A stretch of 64,000 nucleotides of DNA from contig NZ_PABT01000027.1 in NCBI RefSeq assembly GCF_002699205.1, positions 62,001 through 126,000 of the forward strand, read 5' to 3'. The position numbers and the translations under genes are program-made. Every line of letters begins with the position of its first letter. The stretch's first letter is position 1. Source of the DNA: Allomuricauda sp. Its GTDB lineage: Bacteria > Bacteroidota > Bacteroidia > Flavobacteriales > Flavobacteriaceae. Below are positions 1 to 8,742 of the stretch, in pieces. The notes below the pieces were generated by a model. The model ran no database searches and was not told where the DNA came from. It saw only the letters and a list, made by a program, of their open reading frames with translations.

Positions 1-829
1 TGGCCTGTTCAGAAATATACAGGTATTCCAAGCCATCCGTTTTCTTTTGTCTGAAGATGATTCTTGCGCCATTATCCTCATCACGTACTTCCGCCCAAAT
101 CAGTTTATTGATATCGCTCCACCGTAACCCCGTTAGGCAACTAAAAATAAAGGCTTTTTTTAGAATTGGATACTTACACTTGGTGTTGGACAGTGCCTGT
201 AATTCGGAATAGGTAAGATATTCACGTTTCGATTCGGCCTGTTCAAAGCCTTTGACAGATTTAAGTACATTTTCATCAAGATAATTCTCCGTATAAGCTT
301 CTCGTAAAGCGGCCTTGAATTTATTGAAATAGGTGTATTTGGAATTCTGGGATAGGGGAGTGTTACTCTTGGTTTTTGCTTTGGTATCTAAATATCTTTT
401 GAACCCCTTAACGAAATCAGTGTCTATATCCTTTAATTGTTTATGTGGGGGACAGTATTTTTCAATATGCTTTTGGGCGGCATCCCAGTTGCCATAATTA
501 GCCTTTGTTTCAAAGCGGTCTTCTTTAAGTTTATCGAAATAGTCCAAAAAGAAAATTTCACCCTTTTTGTCATCTCTAATTTTATATTTACCCTGTATAT
601 ATTCCGCTTTGCGTATTGCCAGTATATTATCAGCCAATTCATAAATTTCTTTGTTCTTCCTTGTCTCTTCGGAAGAGCTGGGTTTTTCCAGAGGGTATAG
701 TTTTAAATATTCAAAACGTCTTCGATGCCTTTTTTTACCATTTTTATTTATGAAACTTCCTTCGTAGAATTCGATAAAAAGGCTCAACCTTTCATCTTTG
801 ATGCGTTTACTTTTTAAACTGATCTTCAT
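1..829 (-). CDS. Tyrosine recombinase / phage-type integrase, C-terminus cut by window edge
   Basis: The minus strand is open from an ATG at 829 to the window edge, giving 276 residues. The protein starts MKISLKSKRIKDERLSLF. It has a basic N-terminal arm-type DNA-binding region (about 1-75), then a SAM-like core-binding domain (about 90-190), then the start of the catalytic domain. The motif TGLRWSDI around residue 235 carries the first catalytic arginine of tyrosine recombinases. The HxxR motif and the tyrosine nucleophile lie outside the window. The order is typical of Bacteroidetes integrases of conjugative or mobilisable elements. It lies 187 bp from the 3' end of mnmE, a known integration hotspot in other bacteria, so it probably marks the edge of an integrated element extending leftwards. 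Whether it is intact cannot be seen. Confidence 0.9.
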   Translation of the reverse strand, partial: MKISLKSKRIKDERLSLFIEFYEGSFINKNGKKRHRRRFEYLKLYPLEKPSSSEETRKNKEIYELADNILAIRKAEYIQGKYKIRDDKKGEIFFLDYFDKLKEDRFETKANYGNWDAAQKHIEKYCPPHKQLKDIDTDFVKGFKRYLDTKAKTKSNTPLSQNSKYTYFNKFKAALREAYTENYLDENVLKSVKGFEQAESKREYLTYSELQALSNTKCKYPILKKAFIFSCLTGLRWSDINKLIWAEVRDEDNGARIIFRQKKTDGLEYLYISEQA

Positions 830-844
830 GATGTATTTCTTTTT

Positions 845-907
845 TCGAGGTGGAATAATTCCACCTTTTACACCTAATTTTCATCTCGAGGTGGAGAATA
901 GGTGTAA
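845..907. repeat. Palindrome and direct repeats upstream of the integrase
   Basis: Three repeat relationships are packed into 63 bp. Positions 848-866 are a perfect 19-bp palindrome, AGGTGGAAT-A-ATTCCACCT. The decamer TCGAGGTGGA occurs at 845-854 and again at 886-895. TTACACCT at 868-875 is complementary to AGGTGTAA at 900-907. The block lies 16 bp upstream of the integrase start. That position fits an operator or recombination-directionality-factor site, or a 5' leader hairpin of the integrase transcript. No function is proven. Confidence 0.6.
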
Positions 908-1016
908 TAAAAGTAGCAAGGTGAACAAATAAAAGATAAAATCAGTTAGAGAAGTTATCAACAAAACATTGATAATCAAACATATATAAATAAATGAAAA
1001 TATTGGAAAAATCAAT

Positions 1017-1034
1017 TTACTTCCCGATGCAGAA
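1017..1034 (-). other. Candidate attachment site at the 3' end of mnmE
   Basis: The last 18 bases of mnmE, including the stop codon, read TTCTGCATCGGGAAGTAA on the minus strand and encode the conserved C-terminus FCIGK. Integrative elements of the SGI1 type in gamma-proteobacteria use the homologous last 18 bp of this gene (also called trmE or thdF) as attB. A tyrosine recombinase sits directly beyond this end. The second copy needed to prove an att pair would lie left of the window, so this is an inference from position. Confidence 0.4.
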
Positions 1035-2387
1035 ATTGGAGAAGATATTCCCTAAAAGATCATCGGTGGTAACGCTTCCTGTAATCTCCCCCAAGTGATA
1101 AAGTGCCTGTCGGATATCAATGGCCATTAAATCGCTGGAAAGTTCCATATCCAGGCCTTCCTTTACTTTTTGGATTTCTTCCAAAGCTTTCAAAAGAGCA
1201 TCATAATGCCTGCTGTTGGTAACGATGGTACCGTCACCACTTAACGCCCCGGAATCTACCAGCGACAACAGTTTGTCCTCAAGTTCCGAAACACCATTTT
1301 TGAATTTTGCGGAAAGGAAGAGTACATCGGGTATTTCCAATTGTATTTTCTCTTTCTGTCCAGGTTTCAAAAGGTCCATTTTATTGCAGATGGGCAATAT
1401 TTGTTTATTGGGGTAGCGTTTTTGGATCTGTTCCAACTCCGTCTTGTCAAAATCCAAACCGTCAAAAAGATAAATAATGAGCCGGGCCTTTTCAATTTTA
1501 TCAAATGTCCGTTCAATGCCGATTTTTTCAACCACATCTTCGGTTTCCCGAATTCCAGCGGTGTCAATGAACCTAAAATTGATTCCATTTAAACTGATAT
1601 GATCCTCCACTGTATCCCTAGTTGTCCCCGCAATTTCACTCACAATGGCACGCTCCTCATTGAGCAATACATTCAACAAGGTTGATTTGCCAACATTGGG
1701 TTGCCCCACTATGGCAACGGGAATACCATTTTTGATTACATTGCCAAGTGCAAAAGAGTCAATCAGCTTTTTAAGGACATCGCTGATCTTGGTGAGCAGT
1801 TCGTTGAACTGTGTCCTATCCGCAAATTCCACATCTTCTTGTGAAAAATCCAATTCTAGTTCAATCAATGAAGCAAAGTTCAACAGTTCCTGTCGCAGTT
1901 CATGGATTTCGTTGCTGAATCCCCCGCGCATTTGTTGCATGGCAATATCATGGGCCGCTTCACTGTCACTTGCGATAAGGTCGGCGACGGCCTCTGCCTG
2001 ACTAAGGTCCATTTTACCGTTGAGGAAAGCTCTTAAGGTGAATTCTCCCGCAGAGGCGGCACGACAGCCGTTCCTCAATAAAAGTTGGACAATCTGCTGT
2101 TGGATAAAAGGTGAACCGTGGCAAGAAATTTCCACCACATTTTCACCCGTGTAGGAATGGGGTCCTTTGAAAATGGACACCAATACTTCGTCCAGAATTT
2201 TATCACCGTCTATAATATTCCCCAAATGAATGGTATGGCTTTTCTGCTTTTCCAGTTTCTTTCCTTTAATGGATTTGAAAAGGGGGTCCACCAAGGTTAT
2301 GGCATCTGGTCCGGAAACGCGGATTACGGCAATGGCCCCAATTCCTGAGGCTGTTGCCAAGGCTACGATGTTATCTGTATACGACAT
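1017..2387 (-). CDS. mnmE: tRNA modification GTPase MnmE (TrmE)
   Basis: The 456-residue protein matches the usual MnmE length. With MnmG it installs the (carboxymethyl)aminomethyl group on U34 of certain tRNAs. An N-terminal tetrahydrofolate-binding domain (about 1-120) is followed by a helical domain that is interrupted by a G domain. The G domain has P-loop GQPNVGKS, switch motif DTAG and NKMD. The C-terminus ends in FCIGK with the conserved catalytic-region cysteine. The start is the ATG at 2387 (MSYTDNIVALAT); a GTG two codons upstream is less likely. mnmG is not nearby. The 3' end faces an integrase, but the reading frame is complete. Confidence 0.97.
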   Translation of the reverse strand: MSYTDNIVALATASGIGAIAVIRVSGPDAITLVDPLFKSIKGKKLEKQKSHTIHLGNIIDGDKILDEVLVSIFKGPHSYTGENVVEISCHGSPFIQQQIVQLLLRNGCRAASAGEFTLRAFLNGKMDLSQAEAVADLIASDSEAAHDIAMQQMRGGFSNEIHELRQELLNFASLIELELDFSQEDVEFADRTQFNELLTKISDVLKKLIDSFALGNVIKNGIPVAIVGQPNVGKSTLLNVLLNEERAIVSEIAGTTRDTVEDHISLNGINFRFIDTAGIRETEDVVEKIGIERTFDKIEKARLIIYLFDGLDFDKTELEQIQKRYPNKQILPICNKMDLLKPGQKEKIQLEIPDVLFLSAKFKNGVSELEDKLLSLVDSGALSGDGTIVTNSRHYDALLKALEEIQKVKEGLDMELSSDLMAIDIRQALYHLGEITGSVTTDDLLGNIFSNFCIGK

Positions 2388-2473
2388 GGCCACAAAAGTA
2401 CAAATTAGCTGGTGTTTGTAACATTTTTAATAATTTCCATACTAATAAGTTGAATCATCAAAATCAATCAAAA

Positions 2474-2833
2474 ATGGAAGTTATCAATCAAAAAGCAGTT
2501 AGAACGGACAATACTTTGTTGGCCGTAACACATCTTACACAATTATTGAACTACACTTTAGGTTTTGGAGGACTCATCACGCCTTTGATCATATGGCTAT
2601 CCTCCCGGAACCAAGTGGAAGGGATGGACGAGCATGGTAAGGCCATCATTAATTTACAGATCAGCCTGATTCTTTACCTTATTATAAGTATTCCCGCAAT
2701 TTTATTTTTTGGTATTGGGCTACTAGGTCTTATCGGAACCGCAATATTAGGGTTTGTGATGCCCATAGTCAATGCCGTTAAGGCTGCAAATGGGGAACCG
2801 CCGTCTCACTTCATGACCATTAAATTTTTATAA
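2474..2833 (+). CDS. DUF4870 domain membrane protein
   Basis: This is a 119-residue protein starting MEVINQKAVRTDNTLLAV. The open frame extends further upstream, but this ATG gives the family's normal length and follows an A-rich leader. It has the DUF4870 (Tic20-like) layout: a short polar N-terminus, a first hydrophobic segment around GFGGLITPLIIWL, a polar loop with the typical EHGKAIINLQ, then two more hydrophobic segments and the NAVKAANGE region. The function of the family is unknown. It is a single-gene unit divergent from mnmE and ends in a hairpin terminator. Confidence 0.88.
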   Translation: MEVINQKAVRTDNTLLAVTHLTQLLNYTLGFGGLITPLIIWLSSRNQVEGMDEHGKAIINLQISLILYLIISIPAILFFGIGLLGLIGTAILGFVMPIVNAVKAANGEPPSHFMTIKFL

Positions 2834-2837
2834 AACA

Positions 2838-2868
2838 AAAAAGCTGGAACAATTTGCTCCAGCTTTTT
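2838..2868. terminator. Bidirectional intrinsic terminator between DUF4870 gene and dnaN
   Basis: An 11-bp stem (AAAAAGCTGGA with TCCAGCTTTTT) encloses a 9-nt loop. It is flanked by A and T runs, so it can stop transcription arriving from either of the two convergent genes. Confidence 0.85.
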
Positions 2869-2889
2869 CAATTATGGTTGGTAGTTAAT

Positions 2890-4008
2890 TTAGTTATTCA
2901 ACATTACGGGCATTACCAACATGGTAACGTGTTCACCTTCATCCAAACCGTCTATTGGGGTAAGGATTCCGGCTCTGTTGGGCAAGCTCATTTCCAAAGA
3001 GACTTCCTCCGAGGACAAATTGTTCAACATCTCCAGCAAAAATCTGGAGTTGAAACCTATTTGCATATCATCCCCTTGGTAAGCACATGAGAGCCTTTCC
3101 TCAGCTTTGTTACTGTAATCGACATCTTCTGCCGAGATATTGAGCTCTGCACCGGCAATCTTTAAACGGATTTGGTGTGTTGTCTTGTTGGAGAATATGG
3201 AAACCCTTCTGACCGAGCTCAAAAACTGGTTTCTGGCTATGGTCAACTTGTTCGGGTTTTCTTTTGGAATCACAGCTTCGTAGTTCGGATATTTTCCATC
3301 GATCAACCGGCATACCAATTCCGTATTGTCAAAATAGAATTTGGCGTTACTATCGTTGTATTCAATGGTTACATCGGATTCGGAACCTGCCAAAATACCC
3401 TTTAAAAGGGTCAATGGCTTTTTGGGCATAATAAATTCCGCCACCTCAGAAGCAGAGACATCCTGTCGTTGGTATTTGACCAATTTGTGGGCATCTGTGG
3501 CCACAAAGGTCAAATTCTCGGGAGAAAACTGGAAAAACACCCCGCTCATTACCGGGCGAAGGTCGTCGTTGCCGGCGGCGAATATGGTTTTGTTGATGGC
3601 CGTTGCCAGAATATCCCCCAATAGGGTAGTGGAACTCGGATTTGAGACTTCCACGGCCTTCGGGAACTCGGCACCATCGGCATACGCCAAGGCGTATTTA
3701 CCATGGTTGGAACTGATTTCCACTGTGTTGTTGTCCTCTACAACAAAGGTCAAAGGTTGTTCCGGAAAGGTTTTCAAAGTGTCAAGCAATAAGCGCGCAG
3801 GCACTGCAATGGCACCTTCAGAGTCGGAATCCACCTCCAAGACCGTACTCATAGTGGTTTCCAAATCAGAGGCGGAAACGGTCAATTTACTTTCTTTAAG
3901 ATCGAACAGGAAATTATCGAGGATGGGCAAGGTGTTGCTATTGTTGATAACTCCTCCCAAAACCTGTAGTTGTTTTAATAGATATGTGCTGGATACAATA
4001 AATTTCAT
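2890..4008 (-). CDS. dnaN: DNA polymerase III beta subunit (sliding clamp)
   Basis: This 372-residue protein is the standard clamp length. It starts MKFIVSSTYLLKQLQVLGG; the ATG at 4008 is chosen over a TTG one codon upstream. Three clamp repeats are recognisable, with conserved segments such as NTLPILDNFLF, MSGVFFQF and FIMPKKPL in the first two-thirds. The C-terminus is VMLNN, where the family usually ends in a short PMxLx motif. The ring-shaped dimer tethers polymerase III to DNA. The gene is monocistronic here and not next to dnaA, as is common in Bacteroidetes. Confidence 0.97.
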   Translation of the reverse strand: MKFIVSSTYLLKQLQVLGGVINNSNTLPILDNFLFDLKESKLTVSASDLETTMSTVLEVDSDSEGAIAVPARLLLDTLKTFPEQPLTFVVEDNNTVEISSNHGKYALAYADGAEFPKAVEVSNPSSTTLLGDILATAINKTIFAAGNDDLRPVMSGVFFQFSPENLTFVATDAHKLVKYQRQDVSASEVAEFIMPKKPLTLLKGILAGSESDVTIEYNDSNAKFYFDNTELVCRLIDGKYPNYEAVIPKENPNKLTIARNQFLSSVRRVSIFSNKTTHQIRLKIAGAELNISAEDVDYSNKAEERLSCAYQGDDMQIGFNSRFLLEMLNNLSSEEVSLEMSLPNRAGILTPIDGLDEGEHVTMLVMPVMLNN

Positions 4009-4128
4009 CAACGAAATACTTTAGTATTGTTGCCTTTATGGCAGTTTATTCCCGTTTATGGGGCTATAAAATCAATAAAAACAAATATATCCCAAATGGA
4101 CTTAGTAGAGAAACAAATTTATCAACAT

Positions 4129-5793
4129 CTATGCGGCAAATTTACGCTTCCTATAATAACTGAAGAAAAAGCCGAACAATATTGTCAAAACCACTGGTAA
4201 CCCAATGTTTATAAGCTGCCACTTGGTTTTTTGTTCCACTATTTTTTTAACATCCAAAAGTGGAATGGATACTTTCTTGTTCCGAATGTTAATAAGCCCG
4301 GTATTGTCCAAAAGGTAATTTGTGCTGTTTACCAAAAATTCCTTGTTTCCGTAGAAGCTATTGGTCCATTTGTCGTACCCCAGTTCCAGCGGTCTTCCGT
4401 TCCGCAACTGGTTCTTGATAATATCCCCATCAGAGATTACGATCATTTTATTTTCGGGGCCTTCTTCCATGGTGTTTTTCAACCTCAACGGCTTTACCCT
4501 GTTCTTGTACATAGAGGTGAAATTACCTTCTATCAATACGGCCAAGGGTAAATTTCCATTGTTGTAGGTTTCTTTGTCGGGCGGGGTGTTCAGTATATCC
4601 AAACCGATTTGCCTAGGGGTTCCATCCGTTTTGGAAAGAGGGGAACTCTGAAGTAGAACGGTTTTTTGGTAATCGTTTTCCAAAACATCCATCGGGCTGG
4701 TAAACTGAAAGCGAACGGCTTCAATATTGGTGTTGATGGGATGGTTGTTCTGTGAAAAAACCATTGGATAATAATACCACGGCAGGGGATTGTATTGGGA
4801 ATCGTTTCCTTCTCCCGTGGCCAAAACAATTTGGGTAAAATATAGGTCGTTCACCAATACGGGGTTGATCCTGACCCCATATTTAAAGAAAAAATCCTTT
4901 AAATTAAGATCTCGGGGAATGGCAATGGCCTCACCGCCACCGGCATAAATGCTGTCCATTTCCATAATTACTTGGTCCATCATCCAAATGGATTTACCCC
5001 CCTGGACCACATATTGATCCATAACATATTTTTCTTGATCTGTAAATGCTTCCGTCGGTTTTGCGATAATGGCCAGATCAAATTCTTTTAATTGGTCCAA
5101 AACCTTCTGTGGATCGGTGGCCACTGAATCCAGAGTAATGGCACCAATATTATAGTAATCGCGGATGGTGGTAAGGTAATCGGCGATAAAAACATCATCC
5201 AGTTCGCCGTTTCCTTTGATGACCGCTATGCTTTTTTTGTCCTCAATGCTCAATTTGGTAAAGGCATCGGCAAAGGCATATTCCAATTGCTGTACCGAAT
5301 TGTTGATGCGCTCTTCTGCCGTGGAGCCCAATTTGTTTTTTAGCAAGGGCACTTTTACGGTCTGGTCGTTGTAATTGACCATTGCCCAAGGGAATACCAG
5401 TTCATTGGAAACTTTCCCATTTTCCTCCACCGTTACATTGGCGGGCTGTAGCCCCAAGCTTTGCAGTTCCGCGATGGTTTGTTCCGCAAGTTCCTCATCT
5501 TCCAAGGGGTCCACCAAATTATATTTGATGTTACTGTTTTTTGACCCAAAGGATTCCAACAGCTGGATGGTCTCCGCTTTCAGTTTGGAGAACTCGGCGG
5601 GAATGTCCCCATCCAGCAAAACATCCACTATAACAGGGGATTCAAATTTTTGGGCCACTTCTATGGCAGGTTGGGAAAGGGTGTACCTTTTATCTTCGGT
5701 AAGATCAAAACGGGTATAGACAAAACTGGCCAACAGATTGATGACCACCACTGCTACAAGTACTTTTAATATGGATACAAATAACTTCCCCAT
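4129..5793 (-). CDS. gldG: Gliding motility-associated ABC transporter protein GldG
   Basis: The protein has 554 residues with an N-terminal membrane segment (about 5-25, VLVAVVVINLLASFVYTRF) and a C-terminal one near 525-548, followed by YYRKRKFAA. Between them lies a large extracytoplasmic domain of the GldG/ABC-2 auxiliary type. In Flavobacterium johnsoniae, GldA, GldF and GldG form an ABC transporter needed for gliding, although other gliding Bacteroidetes lack it. The start codon overlaps the gldF stop by one base (TAATG), so the two are translationally coupled. gldA is not in the window; in this family it is often encoded elsewhere. Confidence 0.95.
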   Translation of the reverse strand: MGKLFVSILKVLVAVVVINLLASFVYTRFDLTEDKRYTLSQPAIEVAQKFESPVIVDVLLDGDIPAEFSKLKAETIQLLESFGSKNSNIKYNLVDPLEDEELAEQTIAELQSLGLQPANVTVEENGKVSNELVFPWAMVNYNDQTVKVPLLKNKLGSTAEERINNSVQQLEYAFADAFTKLSIEDKKSIAVIKGNGELDDVFIADYLTTIRDYYNIGAITLDSVATDPQKVLDQLKEFDLAIIAKPTEAFTDQEKYVMDQYVVQGGKSIWMMDQVIMEMDSIYAGGGEAIAIPRDLNLKDFFFKYGVRINPVLVNDLYFTQIVLATGEGNDSQYNPLPWYYYPMVFSQNNHPINTNIEAVRFQFTSPMDVLENDYQKTVLLQSSPLSKTDGTPRQIGLDILNTPPDKETYNNGNLPLAVLIEGNFTSMYKNRVKPLRLKNTMEEGPENKMIVISDGDIIKNQLRNGRPLELGYDKWTNSFYGNKEFLVNSTNYLLDNTGLINIRNKKVSIPLLDVKKIVEQKTKWQLINIGLPVVLTILFGFFFSYYRKRKFAA

Positions 5794-6524
5794 TACCTTG
5801 GCAATTGTTTTAAACGTTGAAGGGTGATATATAAAAACAATAGGGTCAATGATATGAAATAGATTAGATCTCGAGTATCTATGACCCCTCTGGCAATGCT
5901 GTCAAAATGTGATTTTGCCCCCAGATTTTTTATAAGCTGTTGTGTTTCCCCATTGGAAAAGATGGAAGATACCGCATCAAACCCGTCAAAGACCAGAAAA
6001 CAGACCAATATGCCCACCAGGAAGGCAATGATTTGATTGTCCGATAGGGTAGAGGCAAATATGCCGATGGAGGTATAGCAAGCAATCAAAAACAACAATC
6101 CAAAATATGAGCCCAATACCACTCCGAGGTCGTAGTTTCCCTCTACCATACCCAGACCGGATATGGCAAAAACGTAGACGATGGTCGGGATAACGGCAAT
6201 GACACACAATAGGAATGCCCCCCAGAATTTGCCAAGGACCAATTCCCAAATGGAGATAGGTTTTATCAACAACAATTCCAACGTGCCCATTTTACGCTCC
6301 TCCGAAAAACTTTTCATCGTGATCGCCGGCACCAAAAAGATAAAGATCCAAGGGGCCAATAAAAAGAAGTTGCCCAAATCGGCAAAACCGTAATCAAAAA
6401 TGTTGTATTCGCCCTTGAACACCCATAGAAAAAGTCCGTTGAGCAGTAAAAACGAACCAACGATCAGATAACCGATGGGCGATGTAAAAAAGGATCGTAC
6501 CTCTCTCTTAAAAATTGCGAACAT
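5793..6524 (-). CDS. gldF: Gliding motility ABC transporter permease GldF
   Basis: This is a 243-residue ABC-2 type permease starting MFAIFKREVRSFFTSPIGYL, the usual GldF opening. Six hydrophobic segments are visible. The short loop TMKSFSEERKMGTLELLL is typical of ABC-2 permeases. It partners GldG downstream and the ATPase GldA encoded elsewhere. It overlaps gldG by one base, and its start overlaps the stop of the small monooxygenase-like gene by one base. The genes from 7657 down to 4129 therefore look like one operon. Confidence 0.95.
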   Translation of the reverse strand: MFAIFKREVRSFFTSPIGYLIVGSFLLLNGLFLWVFKGEYNIFDYGFADLGNFFLLAPWIFIFLVPAITMKSFSEERKMGTLELLLIKPISIWELVLGKFWGAFLLCVIAVIPTIVYVFAISGLGMVEGNYDLGVVLGSYFGLLFLIACYTSIGIFASTLSDNQIIAFLVGILVCFLVFDGFDAVSSIFSNGETQQLIKNLGAKSHFDSIARGVIDTRDLIYFISLTLLFLYITLQRLKQLPR

Positions 6525-6826
6525 TAAGATGGGTTTGTTGATTGTAATTTATTAACGCTCCAAGCTTCGGGTTTGTCGGAGAACAATTTTTTTGTATTGC
6601 CCCAAACCTTTTTGAAGAAATCTGATTTTCTATAATCGTTGAGATGCGCTTCCGAATCCCAAAAACTATAGGTGAAAAATATGTTGGCATTGTTGATGTC
6701 CTGGTACAGTTCCACCATATTGCACCCTTCAAATGCCAAGATACCATTTTTAGATTCTTCAAAAATCCGCTCAAAACTAGCAATATTTTCGGGTTTAAAA
6801 GTCAGTTTTACGATGCGTATCAACAT
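6524..6826 (-). CDS. Antibiotic biosynthesis monooxygenase (ABM) fold protein
   Basis: The 100-residue protein starts MLIRIVKLTFKPENIASF and has the ferredoxin-like alpha/beta pattern of the ABM/YgiN family. Features include the NGILAFEGCNMVELYQD strand-turn and a C-terminal helix around DFFKKVW. Family members act as small dimeric monooxygenases or quinol oxidoreductase-like enzymes. The substrate here is unknown. It follows the SAM hydrolase gene with no gap and overlaps gldF by one base, so it is co-transcribed. A functional link to gliding is not implied. Confidence 0.85.
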   Translation of the reverse strand: MLIRIVKLTFKPENIASFERIFEESKNGILAFEGCNMVELYQDINNANIFFTYSFWDSEAHLNDYRKSDFFKKVWGNTKKLFSDKPEAWSVNKLQSTNPS

Positions 6827-7657
6827 TTATAGGAAATTTATGGTTATCGTGTCCCTATAATTCAAGCCCAAAAGGGAGGATGCCCCCCCAACCGAATTAA
6901 GGTCACTTTTATAGATTGCAAGCTCTATGTAGCCAGCAGAATTGAACAGGGCAAGTGCATCGCCTGGACCATTCCGTTGGCTCCTGTCGAGATTGTAATT
7001 GATGATTCCGTTATAGCTTTGGTATACCTGGGTAATCTTGGTGGTCCTGGCAATTATTTCAAAATCCCGTCCACTCCGGTATGCTTCGAAAAGGCTTTTC
7101 TGGATGTTGGTGACCACGTTTCCGTAATTGTCGATATAGATCACGTTGCCGGATATGGTTTTGCCCTCATTGGTGATACGTGGTTCAAAATCACGCAATT
7201 CCCTTAGTTTTTCAAAAGGTTTGCCAATGACCCCCAATTTGCCGCCACGGGCTATATGACAGGCAACTTGGACAAATATGTTTAGAACGGGAAAAGAACC
7301 GGGTTCGGCATTGGGTAAACTGATTTCGACCACGTTTTCCGGTTGTACCTCAGAAGTTATCAAGGACATTACACCACTATTGGCGCTGACAAAATAATGC
7401 CCGTCCACCTGCACCACGATATGTTCATTTTCAGGGGATATTTCAGAGTCCACCCCAACAACATGGACCGTTCCCTTTGGGAACGATTGGTAGGAATTCT
7501 TAAGGATATATGCACATTCCTGAATATTGAATGGGCTAATGGCATGCGAAATATCAACAATGGAGATATCCGGGAGGTTGCTCAGTATTGCCCCTTTCAC
7601 AGCACCAACAAAGTGGTCCTTATATCCAAAATCCGTTGTTAAGGTTATAATGGCCAT
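6827..7657 (-). CDS. SAM hydrolase (S-adenosyl-L-methionine hydroxide adenosyltransferase, DUF62)
   Basis: This is a 276-residue member of the DUF62/fluorinase-like family. It opens MAIITLTTDFGYKDHFVGA, with the conserved aspartate of the SAM pocket. SANSGVMSLI and a C-terminal beta-barrel domain follow. Housekeeping members hydrolyse SAM to adenosine and methionine using water, whereas the halogenases are rare relatives. The protein lacks the long insertion typical of the fluorinase, so hydrolase is the safer call. It is the first gene of the run leading into gldF and gldG. Confidence 0.88.
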   Translation of the reverse strand: MAIITLTTDFGYKDHFVGAVKGAILSNLPDISIVDISHAISPFNIQECAYILKNSYQSFPKGTVHVVGVDSEISPENEHIVVQVDGHYFVSANSGVMSLITSEVQPENVVEISLPNAEPGSFPVLNIFVQVACHIARGGKLGVIGKPFEKLRELRDFEPRITNEGKTISGNVIYIDNYGNVVTNIQKSLFEAYRSGRDFEIIARTTKITQVYQSYNGIINYNLDRSQRNGPGDALALFNSAGYIELAIYKSDLNSVGGASSLLGLNYRDTITINFL

Positions 7658-7702
7658 GCAATACTGTTGATATGTTTTTCCGTGTTCAAATTGATTTTTA
7701 GT

Positions 7703-7710
7703 TAAGTTTG
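7703..7710 (+). promoter_or_regulatory. Possible -7 box upstream of phoH
   Basis: TAAGTTTG fits the Bacteroidetes -7 consensus TAnnTTTG. No TTG is present at the expected 19-21 bp upstream spacing, so the call is tentative. If real, transcription would start near 7716. That rules out the GTG at 7712 and favours the TTG at 7778 as the phoH start. Confidence 0.35.
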
Positions 7711-7777
7711 TGTGGTAAAATTAGTCAAAAAAGAAAGAATAAAATTCTGCAAGAACAACTGTAACACCTCACTTTTT

Positions 7778-8737
7778 TTGAACGAACTTGTAATTGAACT
7801 CACGGAAATAAGCCCCCAAGAATTTTTTGGGCATCAAAACGCCAATATTGAGCTGCTGAAAAAATATTTTCCCAAGCTAAAGATTGTGGCGCGGGGAAAC
7901 AAAATTAAGGTATTTGGAGACGAGGAACTTTTGGAAGAGTTCGATAAGCGCTTTGACGAGCTCACCAGTCAATTTGCCAAATACAACAAGCTGGACGAAA
8001 ACATGATCGAGCGGGTGCTTACCAGTACCAGCAAAGAAGATTATATTTCCTCCTCCAGCAGTGGGGACGTCCTGGTGCACGGGGTGAGCGGTAGGTTGAT
8101 AAAAGCCCAGACCGCAAACCAGCGCCGTTTGGTGGATGCCTGTAAAACAAATGATATGGTTTTTGCCATTGGCCCTGCGGGAACCGGAAAAACCTATACG
8201 GGAGTGGCGTTGGCCGTAAAGGCGTTGAAGGAAAAACAGGTGAGGCGTATTATCTTGACACGCCCTGCCGTGGAGGCTGGGGAGAACCTTGGTTTTCTTC
8301 CGGGCGATCTCAAAGAGAAACTGGATCCATATATGCAGCCCCTATACGACGCGCTTAGAGATATGATTCCTTCGGAAAAGTTGGAGAAGTATATCGAGGA
8401 CGGGACCATTCAGATCGCCCCAATGGCCTTTATGCGTGGGCGTACCTTGGACAATGCATTCGTGATTTTGGACGAGGCACAGAACACCACACACGCCCAA
8501 ATGAAAATGTTCTTGACCCGTATGGGGAAAAGCGCCAAGTTTTTGCTGACGGGCGATCCTGGACAAATCGATTTGCCCAGAAGGGTAATATCAGGCTTAA
8601 AGGAAGCATTGCTTATTTTGAAAAATGTAGAAGGCATCAAGATCATTTATTTGGACGATAAGGATGTGATCCGACATAAATTGGTGAAAAAGGTTATTGA
8701 CGCCTATCAAAATATAGAGCACCAAAATCAATTTTAA
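7778..8737 (+). CDS. phoH: PhoH family ATPase
   Basis: With a TTG start at 7778 the protein is 319 residues and begins [15 protein letters not shown] after the initiator, as flavobacterial PhoH proteins do. The frame remains open upstream to a GTG at 7712 but contains no ATG. An N-terminal KH-like region (about 1-90) precedes the PhoH ATPase domain, with Walker A GPAGTGKT and Walker B VILDEAQN. PhoH proteins are cytoplasmic ATPases linked to RNA metabolism, with no settled role. purC follows after 5 bp. Confidence 0.92.
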   Translation: MNELVIELTEISPQEFFGHQNANIELLKKYFPKLKIVARGNKIKVFGDEELLEEFDKRFDELTSQFAKYNKLDENMIERVLTSTSKEDYISSSSSGDVLVHGVSGRLIKAQTANQRRLVDACKTNDMVFAIGPAGTGKTYTGVALAVKALKEKQVRRIILTRPAVEAGENLGFLPGDLKEKLDPYMQPLYDALRDMIPSEKLEKYIEDGTIQIAPMAFMRGRTLDNAFVILDEAQNTTHAQMKMFLTRMGKSAKFLLTGDPGQIDLPRRVISGLKEALLILKNVEGIKIIYLDDKDVIRHKLVKKVIDAYQNIEHQNQF

Positions 8738-8742
8738 ATACA

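Noticed and set aside
437-700. Plus-strand open frame of 87 codons at the left edge
   Set aside because: It lies entirely antisense within the integrase gene, whose frame has clear motifs.
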